From Thermovenabulum sp049701175 (GTDB taxonomy: Bacteria > Bacillota > Thermosediminibacteria > Thermosediminibacterales > Thermosediminibacteraceae): a stretch of DNA of 64,000 bases. The notes under the pieces were generated by a model. The model worked only from the letters and a program-made list of their open reading frames with translations, searched no databases and was not told where the DNA came from. Position numbers and translations under genes: made by a program. Below, one piece after another: positions 49,569 to 56,803 of this stretch (position 1 is the stretch's first letter; each line of letters begins with the position of its first letter). The stretch is taken from the NCBI RefSeq assembly GCF_049701175.1, contig NZ_JBNATW010000005.1:1-64000 (forward strand), written 5' to 3'.

Positions 49569-50084
49569 TTATTGGAATTTTATTTTATCAACTGCGCTTT
49601 TAAGGTTTCTTACAACAAAATACGCTACACTACCGGTAAAAATTCCCGTAAAAAGTCCGGTTAAAAGAAGGTGAGGCAAATATACATAAAGCCCAAAGGT
49701 ATTTAGGACAATCATTGCTACGACCAATTGTGTCATATTATGAAAAATTCCTCCAAAAACACTTATTCCCACTGGACTAAAAATGTTATTATAATATTTA
49801 TTTACCACACCCATTACTACTGTTGCGACGAAAGCTCCGGACAAACTATAAATCAAGCTCGACATAGAGCCGTATAAGGTTGAACCAATTAAGCACCTTA
49901 AAATGTTTACCGTTAAACCTTCCTTAGTGCCAAAAAGCAATATAGCTATCAGAGCCATAATATTTGCAAGCCCTAATTTTGCCCCTGGTAAAGGAAGCGG
50001 TATCGGGATTGCACTTTCAACCATATGCAAGGTTATTCCAAAGGTAACAAAAAGTGATAGATAAACAAGTTTATAGTATTTCAT
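49569..50084 (-). CDS. Gx-type transporter / heptaprenyl diphosphate synthase component I-like membrane protein
   Basis: A 171-residue membrane protein with five or six hydrophobic segments; features are MVESAIPIPLPLPGAKLGLA, then NIMALIAILLFGTKEGLTVN and CLIGSTLYGSMSSLIYSLSG. The Gx transporter family was once named after heptaprenyl synthase component I, but looks like an ECF-type substrate-binding subunit. The substrate is unknown. The gene starts right after the NusG-II gene with one base between, so they are cotranscribed. Confidence 0.82.
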   Translation of the reverse strand: MKYYKLVYLSLFVTFGITLHMVESAIPIPLPLPGAKLGLANIMALIAILLFGTKEGLTVNILRCLIGSTLYGSMSSLIYSLSGAFVATVVMGVVNKYYNNIFSPVGISVFGGIFHNMTQLVVAMIVLNTFGLYVYLPHLLLTGLFTGIFTGSVAYFVVRNLKSAVDKIKFQ

Positions 50085-50085
50085 A

Positions 50086-50466
50086 TTAAAAACTTACCCC
50101 ATCTATCTCATCTTTTTTCTCTTTAATAATTTTCACCACAACCCTGTTGGGAAGGCACACAATCATTCCTCCCCCTTTTTCAATCCAACCTTGTAATACG
50201 CATAATTTATCTTTGCACGGCGAATCTAACATCCTAACCCGATTTTTATCTACTTCAATAACACTTACACCTATAACTCCAGGGACCTCAATTTTAAGTT
50301 TTTGACCATTATCGCCCAAGGATATTTTTTGGTATAACTTGCCATTTACTTCTATAAGTGCATAAGTTGGACTTTTATCTAAACCGTAAACATAAAATAT
50401 AAATAAAATGAAAATAGAAAAAAGCAGCACACAAACAATTAAAATTTTATCTCCTTTAGTAAGCAT
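50086..50466 (-). CDS. NusG domain II-containing protein
   Basis: A 126-residue protein with an N-terminal membrane segment (ILIVCVLLFSIFILFIFYVY, about 8-27). A NusG_II beta domain follows, with KIEVPGVIGVSVIEVDKNRV and RMLDSPCKDKLCVLQGWIEK, then MIVCLPNRVVVKI. The two cysteines near SPCKDKLC are conserved. The ATG at 50466 has AAGGTGG upstream; an earlier in-frame start is less good. Such proteins are often next to Gx transporters, as here. Function unknown. Confidence 0.82.
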   Translation of the reverse strand: MLTKGDKILIVCVLLFSIFILFIFYVYGLDKSPTYALIEVNGKLYQKISLGDNGQKLKIEVPGVIGVSVIEVDKNRVRMLDSPCKDKLCVLQGWIEKGGGMIVCLPNRVVVKIIKEKKDEIDGVSF

Positions 50467-50544
50467 ACAATCCCACCTTAACATAAATTAGTGTAACACT
50501 TTGTAAAATTTAAGACAAGGGGTAGAACAAGGTTTGTTTAAATA

Positions 50545-50584
50545 AAAAAGGATCTCACGGTTAAACTCCCGTAAAATCCTTTTT
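50545..50584 (-). terminator. Terminator after the copper-chaperone pair
   Basis: Long stem AAAAAGGATTTTACGG / CCGTGAGATCCTTTTT with some mismatches lies at the end of the 54-residue gene; T-rich on the minus strand. Confidence 0.65.
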
Positions 50585-50591
50585 AATGGCA

Positions 50592-50756
50592 TTATTCTTT
50601 TCCTTTTTCCCTTTGCTTTTCTTCTAAATAAGCTTTTCTTTCTAAGTAAAGGGCAAGCCTTTTTGTTTTTTCTGAAAGATGACCTACCATATTCTCTCCA
50701 TTTTTAAAATATCTGCCAAGTATAAACTTACCTTTATCAGTTTTTTGATGTTTCAT
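50592..50756 (-). CDS. 54-residue hypothetical protein next to copper chaperone
   Basis: A small lysine-rich helical protein starting MKHQKTDKGKFILGRYFKNG and ending in KRLALYLERKAYLEEKQREK. The SD AAGGTG lies in the last codons of the upstream CopZ-like gene, whose stop overlaps its leader, so the two are coupled. No cysteine or histidine cluster suggests direct metal binding. A terminator follows. No family recognised; too short for standard calling. Confidence 0.6.
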   Translation of the reverse strand: MKHQKTDKGKFILGRYFKNGENMVGHLSEKTKRLALYLERKAYLEEKQREKGKE

Positions 50757-50759
50757 ATT

Positions 50760-51002
50760 CTATTCACCTTCAACATCATAACCCACTTCCTCAATAGCCT
50801 TTATTATGTCTTCTTTTTTAATTAAATCAGGATTTAAGGAAACTTCAACTTTTCCTTCCCTTACAAAAGCCTCAGCAGAAATTACCCCGTTTAATTTTTT
50901 TAAAGCTGATTCAATAGCATGTTTGCAATGATGGCAGGACATACCCAATACTTTTAAAGTCATATTTACCTTTATTTCTTTATTTGTCTGGTTTTCTTCC
51001 AT
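50760..51002 (-). CDS. CopZ-like heavy-metal-associated protein
   Basis: A copper-chaperone-type HMA domain of 80 residues. The metal site is LGMSCHHCKHAIESALKKL (CxxC); the rest is the ferredoxin-like fold VKVEVSLNPDLIKKEDIIKA in part. The extra N-terminal 14 residues (MEENQTNKEIKVNM) are unusual. The ATG at 51002 has GAGGTAATTTTG before it. Coupled with the 54-residue gene. Copper or another soft metal is likely; no P-type ATPase is in the window. Confidence 0.85.
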   Translation of the reverse strand: MEENQTNKEIKVNMTLKVLGMSCHHCKHAIESALKKLNGVISAEAFVREGKVEVSLNPDLIKKEDIIKAIEEVGYDVEGE

Positions 51003-51135
51003 CAAAATTACCTCCTCATTTTTTTATTTCCCTTTTTTCATTAATTAATTGCTGGAAAATAATTGATTAGAAATATTTGTTTTTATAAAATCATATTTTC
51101 CTAAAAAGATCAAGGTAAAAAATATGTTAAATAAT

Positions 51136-51165
51136 TGTTAACTATTTTTATTTTTATGGTTGACA
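51136..51165 (+). promoter_or_regulatory. BirA (biotin repressor) operator at bioY
   Basis: TGTTAACT (51136-51143), a 14-base gap and GGTTGACA (51158-51165) match the Firmicute BirA box TGTnAACC-N14-GGTTnACA in all but one base. The right half-site includes the -35 hexamer of the bioY promoter, so binding would block it. Confidence 0.7.
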
Positions 51166-51188
51166 TACAATCTTTAAAAGATTATAAT
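51160..51188 (+). promoter_or_regulatory. Sigma-A-type promoter of bioY
   Basis: TTGACA (51160-51165) and TATAAT (51183-51188), consensus in both, with a 17-base spacer; the GTG start is 36 bases later. Confidence 0.85.
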
Positions 51189-51224
51189 CAAAGATGTTAA
51201 GCTCATAATAAGTGAGGTGATCTT

Positions 51225-51764
51225 GTGAAAATTAAAACCAAAGAATTAATTTTTATTTCCCTATTTACTTCTTTAGTCGTCGTTTTTAGTTACATAAAAA
51301 TCCCCTTACCTTTTAGTCCTGTTCCTATAACACTTCAGACTTTTGCAGTAATGCTTGCAGGCTTATTGCTACCACCACATTCAGCCTTTTTGAGCATGGT
51401 TATCTATTTACTACTCGGTGCGGCAGGAATTCCGGTTTTCGCAGGAGGAAAAGCCGGAATAGGCGTAATTTTTGGTCCTAGTGGAGGTTACCTTCTAAGC
51501 TGGCCTTTTGCAGCCTTTTTTATATCGCGTTTCATAAAAAATATAAGAAATCCTGTCAATGTTTTTATTCTAAATCTGATTTTCGGTGTGTTTTTTATAT
51601 ACCTAATAGGTGTCCCATATCTTTCTTTTGTTACTAAAATGACCATTGATAAAGCTATCGCTGTAGGGCTTATCCCTTTTATTCCCGGTGATATTTTTAA
51701 AGCTTTATTTGCTACCTATTTGTACTTTCAACTAAAAAAACCTCTTGAAAAAATCATGTTATAG
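51225..51764 (+). CDS. bioY: Biotin transporter BioY
   Basis: Biotin-binding S component of an ECF transporter; 179 residues with about six membrane segments. Typical motifs are PFSPVPITLQTFAVMLAGLL and LLGAAGIPVFAGGKAGIGVI, then FGPSGGYLLSWPFAAF and IPGDIFKALFATY near the end. Starts GTG with a GAGGTG SD. The consensus promoter overlaps a BirA operator, which strongly supports biotin as substrate. No bio biosynthesis gene or ECF energising unit is nearby. Confidence 0.95.
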   Translation: MKIKTKELIFISLFTSLVVVFSYIKIPLPFSPVPITLQTFAVMLAGLLLPPHSAFLSMVIYLLLGAAGIPVFAGGKAGIGVIFGPSGGYLLSWPFAAFFISRFIKNIRNPVNVFILNLIFGVFFIYLIGVPYLSFVTKMTIDKAIAVGLIPFIPGDIFKALFATYLYFQLKKPLEKIML

Positions 51765-51772
51765 ATTCGATA

Positions 51773-51793
51773 AAAAGGCCTAAACGGCCTTTT
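51773..51793 (+). terminator. Terminator of bioY
   Basis: AAAAGGCC / GGCCTTTT over a five-base loop is followed by TTTATTTTATC, shortly after the bioY stop. Confidence 0.72.
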
Positions 51794-51874
51794 TTTATTT
51801 TATCTTTCACTATATTTTATAAATGAGCATAATATAGTATCGCAAAAAAAGATTACCATTGGAGGTTGATATAG

Positions 51875-52039
51875 ATGAATGAAAACAAAAGAGGGTTTCA
51901 CATTGATATGAAATTGGCTCAAGTTTATATTCCTATGCAAATGTATGGTGAAACCTTTGAAATTAAACAGGCTTTAAAATACGGAACCCTTTTCCCCGAA
52001 CTCTACAGACCTTTTCCACCTCAAAATACAATGGAATAA
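51875..52039 (+). CDS. cotJA: Spore coat-associated protein CotJA
   Basis: A 54-residue protein, too short for many gene callers, beginning MNENKRGFHIDMKLAQVYIP and ending LFPELYRPFPPQNTME. The motifs QVYIPMQMY and GTLFPELYRPF are the CotJA signature. GGAGG lies nine bases before the ATG. First gene of cotJABC, made in the mother cell under sigma-E in Bacillus. A CATAATAT about 45 bases upstream could be part of a sigma-E promoter but the -35 spacing is poor. Confidence 0.92.
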   Translation: MNENKRGFHIDMKLAQVYIPMQMYGETFEIKQALKYGTLFPELYRPFPPQNTME

Positions 52040-52058
52040 ATATTAAGGGGGGTTTTTT

Positions 52059-52319
52059 ATGCCTAATCAGAATGCTTCCATGATAGAAAAATTAAAGGAA
52101 ATAATGGCTGTAGATTTTGCTGTGTGGGAACTTTCACTGTTTTTAGATACACATCCTGAAGAAAGGAAAGCCCTTGAAGACCATAATAAATTTGTAAGAA
52201 TCTCTTACCAATTAAAAAGCGAATTTGAATCAAATTACGGACCTCTTAGACTTGATTGCATCAGTCCATTTCCATATAAATATATAAACTCACCTTGGCC
52301 ATGGGAAATTGAATATTAG
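52059..52319 (+). CDS. cotJB: Spore coat protein CotJB
   Basis: An 86-residue coat protein containing LKEIMAVDFAVWELSLFLDT and HPEERKALEDHN, then SNYGPLRLDCISPFPYKYIN, all typical of CotJB. A GGGG SD (with AAGGGGGGTT) precedes the ATG. Second gene of cotJABC, 19 bases after cotJA. Its role in the coat is not known in detail. Confidence 0.93.
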   Translation: MPNQNASMIEKLKEIMAVDFAVWELSLFLDTHPEERKALEDHNKFVRISYQLKSEFESNYGPLRLDCISPFPYKYINSPWPWEIEY

Positions 52320-52331
52320 GGGGAATTAAAT

Positions 52332-52907
52332 ATGTGGTATTATGAAAAAAAGTTACAATATCCAGCAAATGTAAGTAAGACCGATTTAAACATGGCAAAA
52401 TTTTTATATGCCCAATATGGAGGGCCGGACAGCGAACTTGCTGCAGCTGTCAGGTATTTAACGCAAAGATATACAATGCCCATACCTCAAGCCAAAGCCC
52501 TCTTGACCGACATAGGTACTGAAGAATTAGCCCACTGGGAAATTATCGGAACATTAATATATAAATTAACATACGGGGCAACACCCGAGCAGATGAAAAA
52601 TGCTGGATTAGGAGATCATTATTCTCAACACGATAACGCTTTGTATCCTCACGATGCCGCAGGAGTTCCTTTTACAGCATCTTATATTGCTTCCAGCGGT
52701 GATCCCATTGCAGACCTTCACGAAGATTTAGCAGCTGAGCAAAAAGCAAGAGCTACCTACGAAAGATTGATTACATTAACTAATGATACGGGCGTTATCG
52801 CAGCACTCTCCTTTTTAAGAGAAAGAGAAGTAGTTCACTTCCAAAGGTTTGGAGAAGCTTTAATGCTCGTTCAGGAGCATTACCAGCATAAACATATCTT
52901 CTATTAA
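52332..52907 (+). CDS. cotJC: Spore coat manganese-catalase-like protein CotJC
   Basis: A 191-residue protein of the manganese catalase family. The di-metal ligands are in TDIGTEELAHWEIIG (E and H), the earlier AVRYLTQRYTMP, and the late FLREREVVHFQRFGEAL (E and H), with YERLITLTNDTG between. CotJC proteins are coat-associated and proposed to protect spores from peroxide. A GGGGG SD precedes the ATG. Third gene of cotJABC; a direct 23-base repeat and a terminator follow. Confidence 0.94.
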   Translation: MWYYEKKLQYPANVSKTDLNMAKFLYAQYGGPDSELAAAVRYLTQRYTMPIPQAKALLTDIGTEELAHWEIIGTLIYKLTYGATPEQMKNAGLGDHYSQHDNALYPHDAAGVPFTASYIASSGDPIADLHEDLAAEQKARATYERLITLTNDTGVIAALSFLREREVVHFQRFGEALMLVQEHYQHKHIFY

Positions 52908-52980
52908 ATATGACTTTATTATTAAATTTACTAAGACTAACATTTTCAAATCTTATTTAACATTTAAAAATTTATCCTAT

Positions 52981-53026
52981 AAATAGATAATTAGAATAGA
53001 AAAAAATAGATAATTAGAATAGAAAA
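52981..53026. repeat. Perfect 23-base tandem repeat
   Basis: Two adjacent copies of a 23-base AT-rich unit (52981-53003 and 53004-53026) beginning AAATAGATAATTAGAATAG. It lies between cotJC and the shared terminator. No function is evident. Confidence 0.85.
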
Positions 53027-53066
53027 AGCCTTAAAGGGCATATTATTAAAACCTTTAAGGCTTTTT
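53023..53066. terminator. Bidirectional terminator between cotJC and rnfB
   Basis: A 15-bp stem AAAAAGCCTTAAAGG / CCTTTAAGGCTTTTT around 14 bases ends the plus-strand cot operon and the minus-strand rnf operon. Confidence 0.82.
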
Positions 53067-53076
53067 TTAATAAAAA

Positions 53077-54066
53077 TTATTCCCTTGTCATAGTAATAGC
53101 TTTTTTAGGACATTTTTCAGCACAAATACTGCAGCCTATGCAGAGATCCTTGTTCACCTCATGCTTCTTTTTAACCTCGCCGGTTATTGCGTTTACAGGA
53201 CAATTCTTAGCACATATAGTACAACCTATGCAAGCATCGGTTATTTTCGCTTTTTTTCTTTTATCAAATTTTGCAGTTATTATTTTTGTAGGGCATTTTT
53301 CTACACACAGCATACAATTTCTACATTTTTCGTAATCAATCACAGCAACGTTATTTACAACATGTATTGCATCAAAGGGACAAACTTTTTCACACTGTCT
53401 GCAGGCAATACATCCTACTTTGCATACATCCTTTGTATCTTTGCCTTTCATTGTAGCCCTGCACCTTACATGAACTTCATTTTTTATTGGTGAAAGAGCG
53501 ATCACCATTTTAGGACAGGCTTTTACACAAAGGCCGCATCCTGTGCATTTTTCCTCATCAATCACAGGTAAACCGTCTTCGGACATTCTTATTGCACCAA
53601 CTGGGCATACCTTTTCACAATCTCCAAAACCTATGCAGGCAAAGGTACAGGCTTTTGGACCGCCGTTAACCAAAGAAGCAGCCCTGCAGGTCTTTATTCC
53701 ATAATACTCGGATTTAAATTTCGCATTATTGACATTTCCTTGGCATAACACCCGCGCTACTTTTTTATCCTTTGTTTCACCTTCTGGATTTACTCCCATT
53801 ATTTCTGCAATTTTTGCCGCAACTTTTGGCCCACCTACAACGCAAGCGCCAACAGAAGCCTTCCCTTCTGCAATCGCTTTTGCAAGCCCGGAACATCCTG
53901 GATAACCGCAAGCACCGCAATTTGCACCGGGTAAAGCCGCTAAAATCTCGTCAACTTTTGGATCTGTTTCAACTGCAAATTTTTTTGAAGCAAGCACAAG
54001 TCCGCTGCCAAGCACAAGACCAAGTCCACCCATGCTTATCATTGCAAGAACGATAATATTAGCCAC
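53077..54066 (-). CDS. rnfB: Rnf complex subunit RnfB
   Basis: Electron-input subunit of the Na+- or H+-pumping ferredoxin:NAD+ oxidoreductase; about 329 residues. An N-terminal membrane segment is followed by the four-cysteine motif NCGACGYPGC, then a row of ferredoxin motifs: GDCEKVCPVGAI, CTGCGLCVKACPKMVI, CIACRQCEKVCPFDAI, CRNCMLCVEKCPTKII, and two further C-terminal ones, CIGCTICAKNCP and CIGCSICAEKCP. The long iron-sulfur tail is typical of Clostridia. The GTG at 54066 fits the GGGGG SD better than the earlier GTG at 54075. Last gene of rnfCDGEAB. Confidence 0.95.
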   Translation of the reverse strand: MANIIVLAMISMGGLGLVLGSGLVLASKKFAVETDPKVDEILAALPGANCGACGYPGCSGLAKAIAEGKASVGACVVGGPKVAAKIAEIMGVNPEGETKDKKVARVLCQGNVNNAKFKSEYYGIKTCRAASLVNGGPKACTFACIGFGDCEKVCPVGAIRMSEDGLPVIDEEKCTGCGLCVKACPKMVIALSPIKNEVHVRCRATMKGKDTKDVCKVGCIACRQCEKVCPFDAIHVVNNVAVIDYEKCRNCMLCVEKCPTKIITAKFDKRKKAKITDACIGCTICAKNCPVNAITGEVKKKHEVNKDLCIGCSICAEKCPKKAITMTRE

Positions 54067-54097
54067 ATAAATCACCCCCTGGTATAAAAGTTAACCA

Positions 54098-54685
54098 TTA
54101 TAGCGGAACAAGTCCCGCAAATCCCATAAATATCATAGCAAGAAGCCCTGCGGTTATAAACACGATAGCCGGGCCTTTCAAAGTTTCCGGAACATCGGCA
54201 TATTCTAATTCTTCTCTAATTCCCGCCATTAAAGCAAGGGCTAAAGTAAAACCGAGACCAGCACCTAATCCAAAAGCGATACTTTCAATTAAGTTATAAC
54301 TTTTAGAAGGAATCAAAAGGGCAACGCCAAGCACTATACAGTTTGTAGTAATAAGAGGAAGATAGATTCCGAAGGCATTGTATAAAGGTGGACTTATTTT
54401 TAATACCACCATTTCAACAAGCTGTACAAGTGAAGCAATAACCAATATGAATGAAACTATCTGTAAAAAGGCATCCAATCCAAAAGGAACTAAAATAAAG
54501 TTTTGAATAAAGTAAGCCGCTACGGCAGTCATAGTCAGAACGAAGGTAGTAGCCATTCCCATACCTATAGCAGTTTCTGTCTTGCTTGAAACGCCCAAAA
54601 AAGGACACTGGCCCAAATACCTTGATAATACAAAGTTATTAACGAGTACAGAACCAATAATTATAAATAAAATTTCCTTCAGCAA
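54098..54685 (-). CDS. rnfA: Rnf complex subunit RnfA
   Basis: Membrane subunit of Rnf, 195 residues with six hydrophobic segments. Family features: VNNFVLSRYLGQCPFLGVSS and TTNCIVLGVALLIPS, plus a C-terminal ITAGLLAMIFMGFAGL. RnfA and RnfE together are an antiparallel pair around an intramembrane [2Fe-2S] cluster (the Cys in LGQCPFLG and TNCIVLG). Start TTG with GGGAGGTG SD. Between rnfE and rnfB. Confidence 0.95.
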   Translation of the reverse strand: MLKEILFIIIGSVLVNNFVLSRYLGQCPFLGVSSKTETAIGMGMATTFVLTMTAVAAYFIQNFILVPFGLDAFLQIVSFILVIASLVQLVEMVVLKISPPLYNAFGIYLPLITTNCIVLGVALLIPSKSYNLIESIAFGLGAGLGFTLALALMAGIREELEYADVPETLKGPAIVFITAGLLAMIFMGFAGLVPL

Positions 54686-54702
54686 TTCAATTCACCTCCC
54701 AA

Positions 54703-55320
54703 TTAGCAGTTGTGGCAACCGTCGTTATTTGATGATTTTCTCGTTATAAGGTTCATTAATCCCACCAGAATGCCCATAACAAAGAATGCTCCGGGAGGCA
54801 GCAACATTATTACCCATTGGGTAAAATTCTGCCCAAATATAGGAATATCAAATAGTGTTCCATTGCCGAGCAATTCCCTTACCATACTTATTACCGTTAT
54901 AGCCCAAGCATAACCAAGTCCCATTCCAAGGGCATCAGCAGCAGCCCTTAACACATTTACCTTAGAAGCAAAGGCCTCTGCTCTTGCGAGAACAATGCAG
55001 TTAACAACTATTAGAGGAATAAAAATACCCATTACTTGATATAATGCAGGGAAATATGCTTTCATTACAAGGTCTACAATAGTTGTAAAAGTCGCTACTA
55101 CTATGATATAACAGGGAATACGCACCTTTGAAGGTATAACATTTTTTAATATAGAAATCAATATACTTGAGCAGGTCAATACAAAAGTTAATGCAAGCCC
55201 CATCGCTATTCCATTCTTTGCTGCCGTTGTTACAGCTAAGGCCGAACAAATACCAATTACCATTCTAAATATAGGGTTTTCATTCCACAATCCGTTAACA
55301 AAATCTTTAACAAGCTGCAT
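54703..55320 (-). CDS. rnfE: Rnf complex subunit RnfE
   Basis: Membrane subunit of Rnf, 205 residues with about six hydrophobic segments, related to RnfA. Features: NPIFRMVIGICSALAVTTAA at the start, IPLIVVNCIVLARAEAFASK and GAFFVMGILVGLMNL, with the second cysteine in VVNCIVLARAEAFA. It ends in a short SSNNDGCHNC. The ATG at 55320 overlaps the rnfG stop (TGATG), so they are coupled; GAGGTG precedes it. Confidence 0.95.
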   Translation of the reverse strand: MQLVKDFVNGLWNENPIFRMVIGICSALAVTTAAKNGIAMGLALTFVLTCSSILISILKNVIPSKVRIPCYIIVVATFTTIVDLVMKAYFPALYQVMGIFIPLIVVNCIVLARAEAFASKVNVLRAAADALGMGLGYAWAITVISMVRELLGNGTLFDIPIFGQNFTQWVIMLLPPGAFFVMGILVGLMNLITRKSSNNDGCHNC

Positions 55321-55862
55321 CAAAATTCACCTCCTACGGGATATATTTTAGTTACCTCTTCTAAGGTTGATTTTATAGCTTTTGCCACAGCCGTAGGAGA
55401 AATAGTGGCACCTGTGATAACTTTAACATCTTTCTTAGGAGCAAATTCATCTTTTACCGATTTACCCTTAAACTGTTCAGTAAAAGAAGGTTCTTTTATT
55501 TTAGCTCCAAGCCCTGGTGTTTCGGACATGGAGAGAATTTCTATCCCAGTTAATTTCCCTTCTTTGGGATTATAACCAACCATTATTTCAATAGGTCCAG
55601 AAAAACCACTGCCTACTGCTTTAAAAGCAATACCCTTTTTGTTACCCTGATTATCCATACCGATGTAAAAAGTCATACCATCTTTTTGCACTTCTTCCAT
55701 TTTTTCAGCACCGGGTATAACTTTTAAAACGGATTTTTCTAAAGCTTCTTTTGCTTGTTGTTGTATTTTTGGATAAGTAGCCTGATAAGTAAATGCGAGA
55801 AGTGCCCCTGCTACTAATGCAATTACCATTAAAACCACAACCATTTTTACTGGCTGATTCAT
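55320..55862 (-). CDS. rnfG: Rnf complex subunit RnfG
   Basis: Subunit with covalently bound FMN, 180 residues. One membrane segment (VVVLMVIALVAGALLAFTYQ, about 8-27) is followed by an extracytoplasmic domain with the FMN attachment motif VITGATISPTAVAKAI (threonine of SGAT-type, here TGATIS) and LSMSETPGLGAKIKEPSF. GGGGAGGTG precedes the ATG. Between rnfD and rnfE. Confidence 0.95.
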   Translation of the reverse strand: MNQPVKMVVVLMVIALVAGALLAFTYQATYPKIQQQAKEALEKSVLKVIPGAEKMEEVQKDGMTFYIGMDNQGNKKGIAFKAVGSGFSGPIEIMVGYNPKEGKLTGIEILSMSETPGLGAKIKEPSFTEQFKGKSVKDEFAPKKDVKVITGATISPTAVAKAIKSTLEEVTKIYPVGGEF

Positions 55863-56782
55863 TTTGCTTTCACCTCCCCATATATTCTGGGCACGGTTAA
55901 TCTGTTAATTATAGGAGTAAAAGCGTTCATCAATAGAATTGAAAAAGATACGCCCTCCGGATATCCCCCGTAAAATCTGATGATAACAGTAAATATACCA
56001 CATCCAATGCCAAAAATTATTTTCCCTAAACGGCTGATAGGAGAAGTAACCATATCCGTAGCCATAAAGAATGCACCCAGCATTAAACCGCCTGATAAAA
56101 GCTGTAAAATCGGGTCTCTCCCGAGTAATAGCGATAAAATAGCAACTGTTGTAAGGTAAGAAAGTGGTATCCTAAAATCTACATAACCTTTATATATCAG
56201 GTATAAACCTCCTATTATTATCATTAAGGCTGATGTTTCCCCTAAGGAGCCTCCAACTCTTCCTATAAATAGGTTTAAATAGTCAGTGGTTACATGCTGC
56301 ATCTTATAAAGCATTAAAGGAGTAGCACCGGTTGTGCCGTCAACAGGGTTTATCCATTTAGTCATCTGAACAGGGAAGGTTATCATAAGAAAAACCCTTC
56401 CGATTAAAGCAGGGTTAAAAGGATTAGACCCTATACCACCGTAGATTTGCTTACCCAAGGTAATTGCAACAATAGACCCCACTACAGCCATCCATAAAGG
56501 CAGACCAGGAGGTAAATTTAATGCAAGCAAAATCCCTGTTACCAGAGCGCTTCCATCCCAAATGGTAACTTTCTTCTTCCTAAGAAGCTGAAATACCGCT
56601 TCCGTAATTATACATGCTAAGGATGTGGTAATTACTAAAAGAAGTGCTCTTATCCCGAAAAAATACACACCTGCGGCAGTAGGGAGTAATAAAGCCCCTG
56701 CTACTGTATACATTATTTTTGAAACACTTTCTCCCGAATGAATATGGGGAGAGGAGGTTGTTATAAACTTGTATTCCTGCAT
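55859..56782 (-). CDS. rnfD: Rnf complex subunit RnfD
   Basis: Membrane subunit with covalent FMN, 307 residues with about nine hydrophobic segments. FMN attachment threonine is in GTTGATPLMLYK (TGATPL). Others: GLPLWMAVVGSIVAITLGKQ, GGIGSNPFNPALIGRVFLMI, TDMVTSPISRLGKIIFGIGC, FYGGYPEGVSFSILLMNAFT. It overlaps rnfG by four bases. Second gene of the rnf operon. Confidence 0.96.
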   Translation of the reverse strand: MQEYKFITTSSPHIHSGESVSKIMYTVAGALLLPTAAGVYFFGIRALLLVITTSLACIITEAVFQLLRKKKVTIWDGSALVTGILLALNLPPGLPLWMAVVGSIVAITLGKQIYGGIGSNPFNPALIGRVFLMITFPVQMTKWINPVDGTTGATPLMLYKMQHVTTDYLNLFIGRVGGSLGETSALMIIIGGLYLIYKGYVDFRIPLSYLTTVAILSLLLGRDPILQLLSGGLMLGAFFMATDMVTSPISRLGKIIFGIGCGIFTVIIRFYGGYPEGVSFSILLMNAFTPIINRLTVPRIYGEVKAK

Positions 56783-56803
56783 TTTTTCGCCTCCATTCTA
56801 TTT

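Noticed and set aside
51811..51840. Sigma-E promoter for cotJA
   Set aside because: CATAATAT is a plausible -10, but TATATT lies only 11 bases before it; the expected spacing is longer, so I did not list it.
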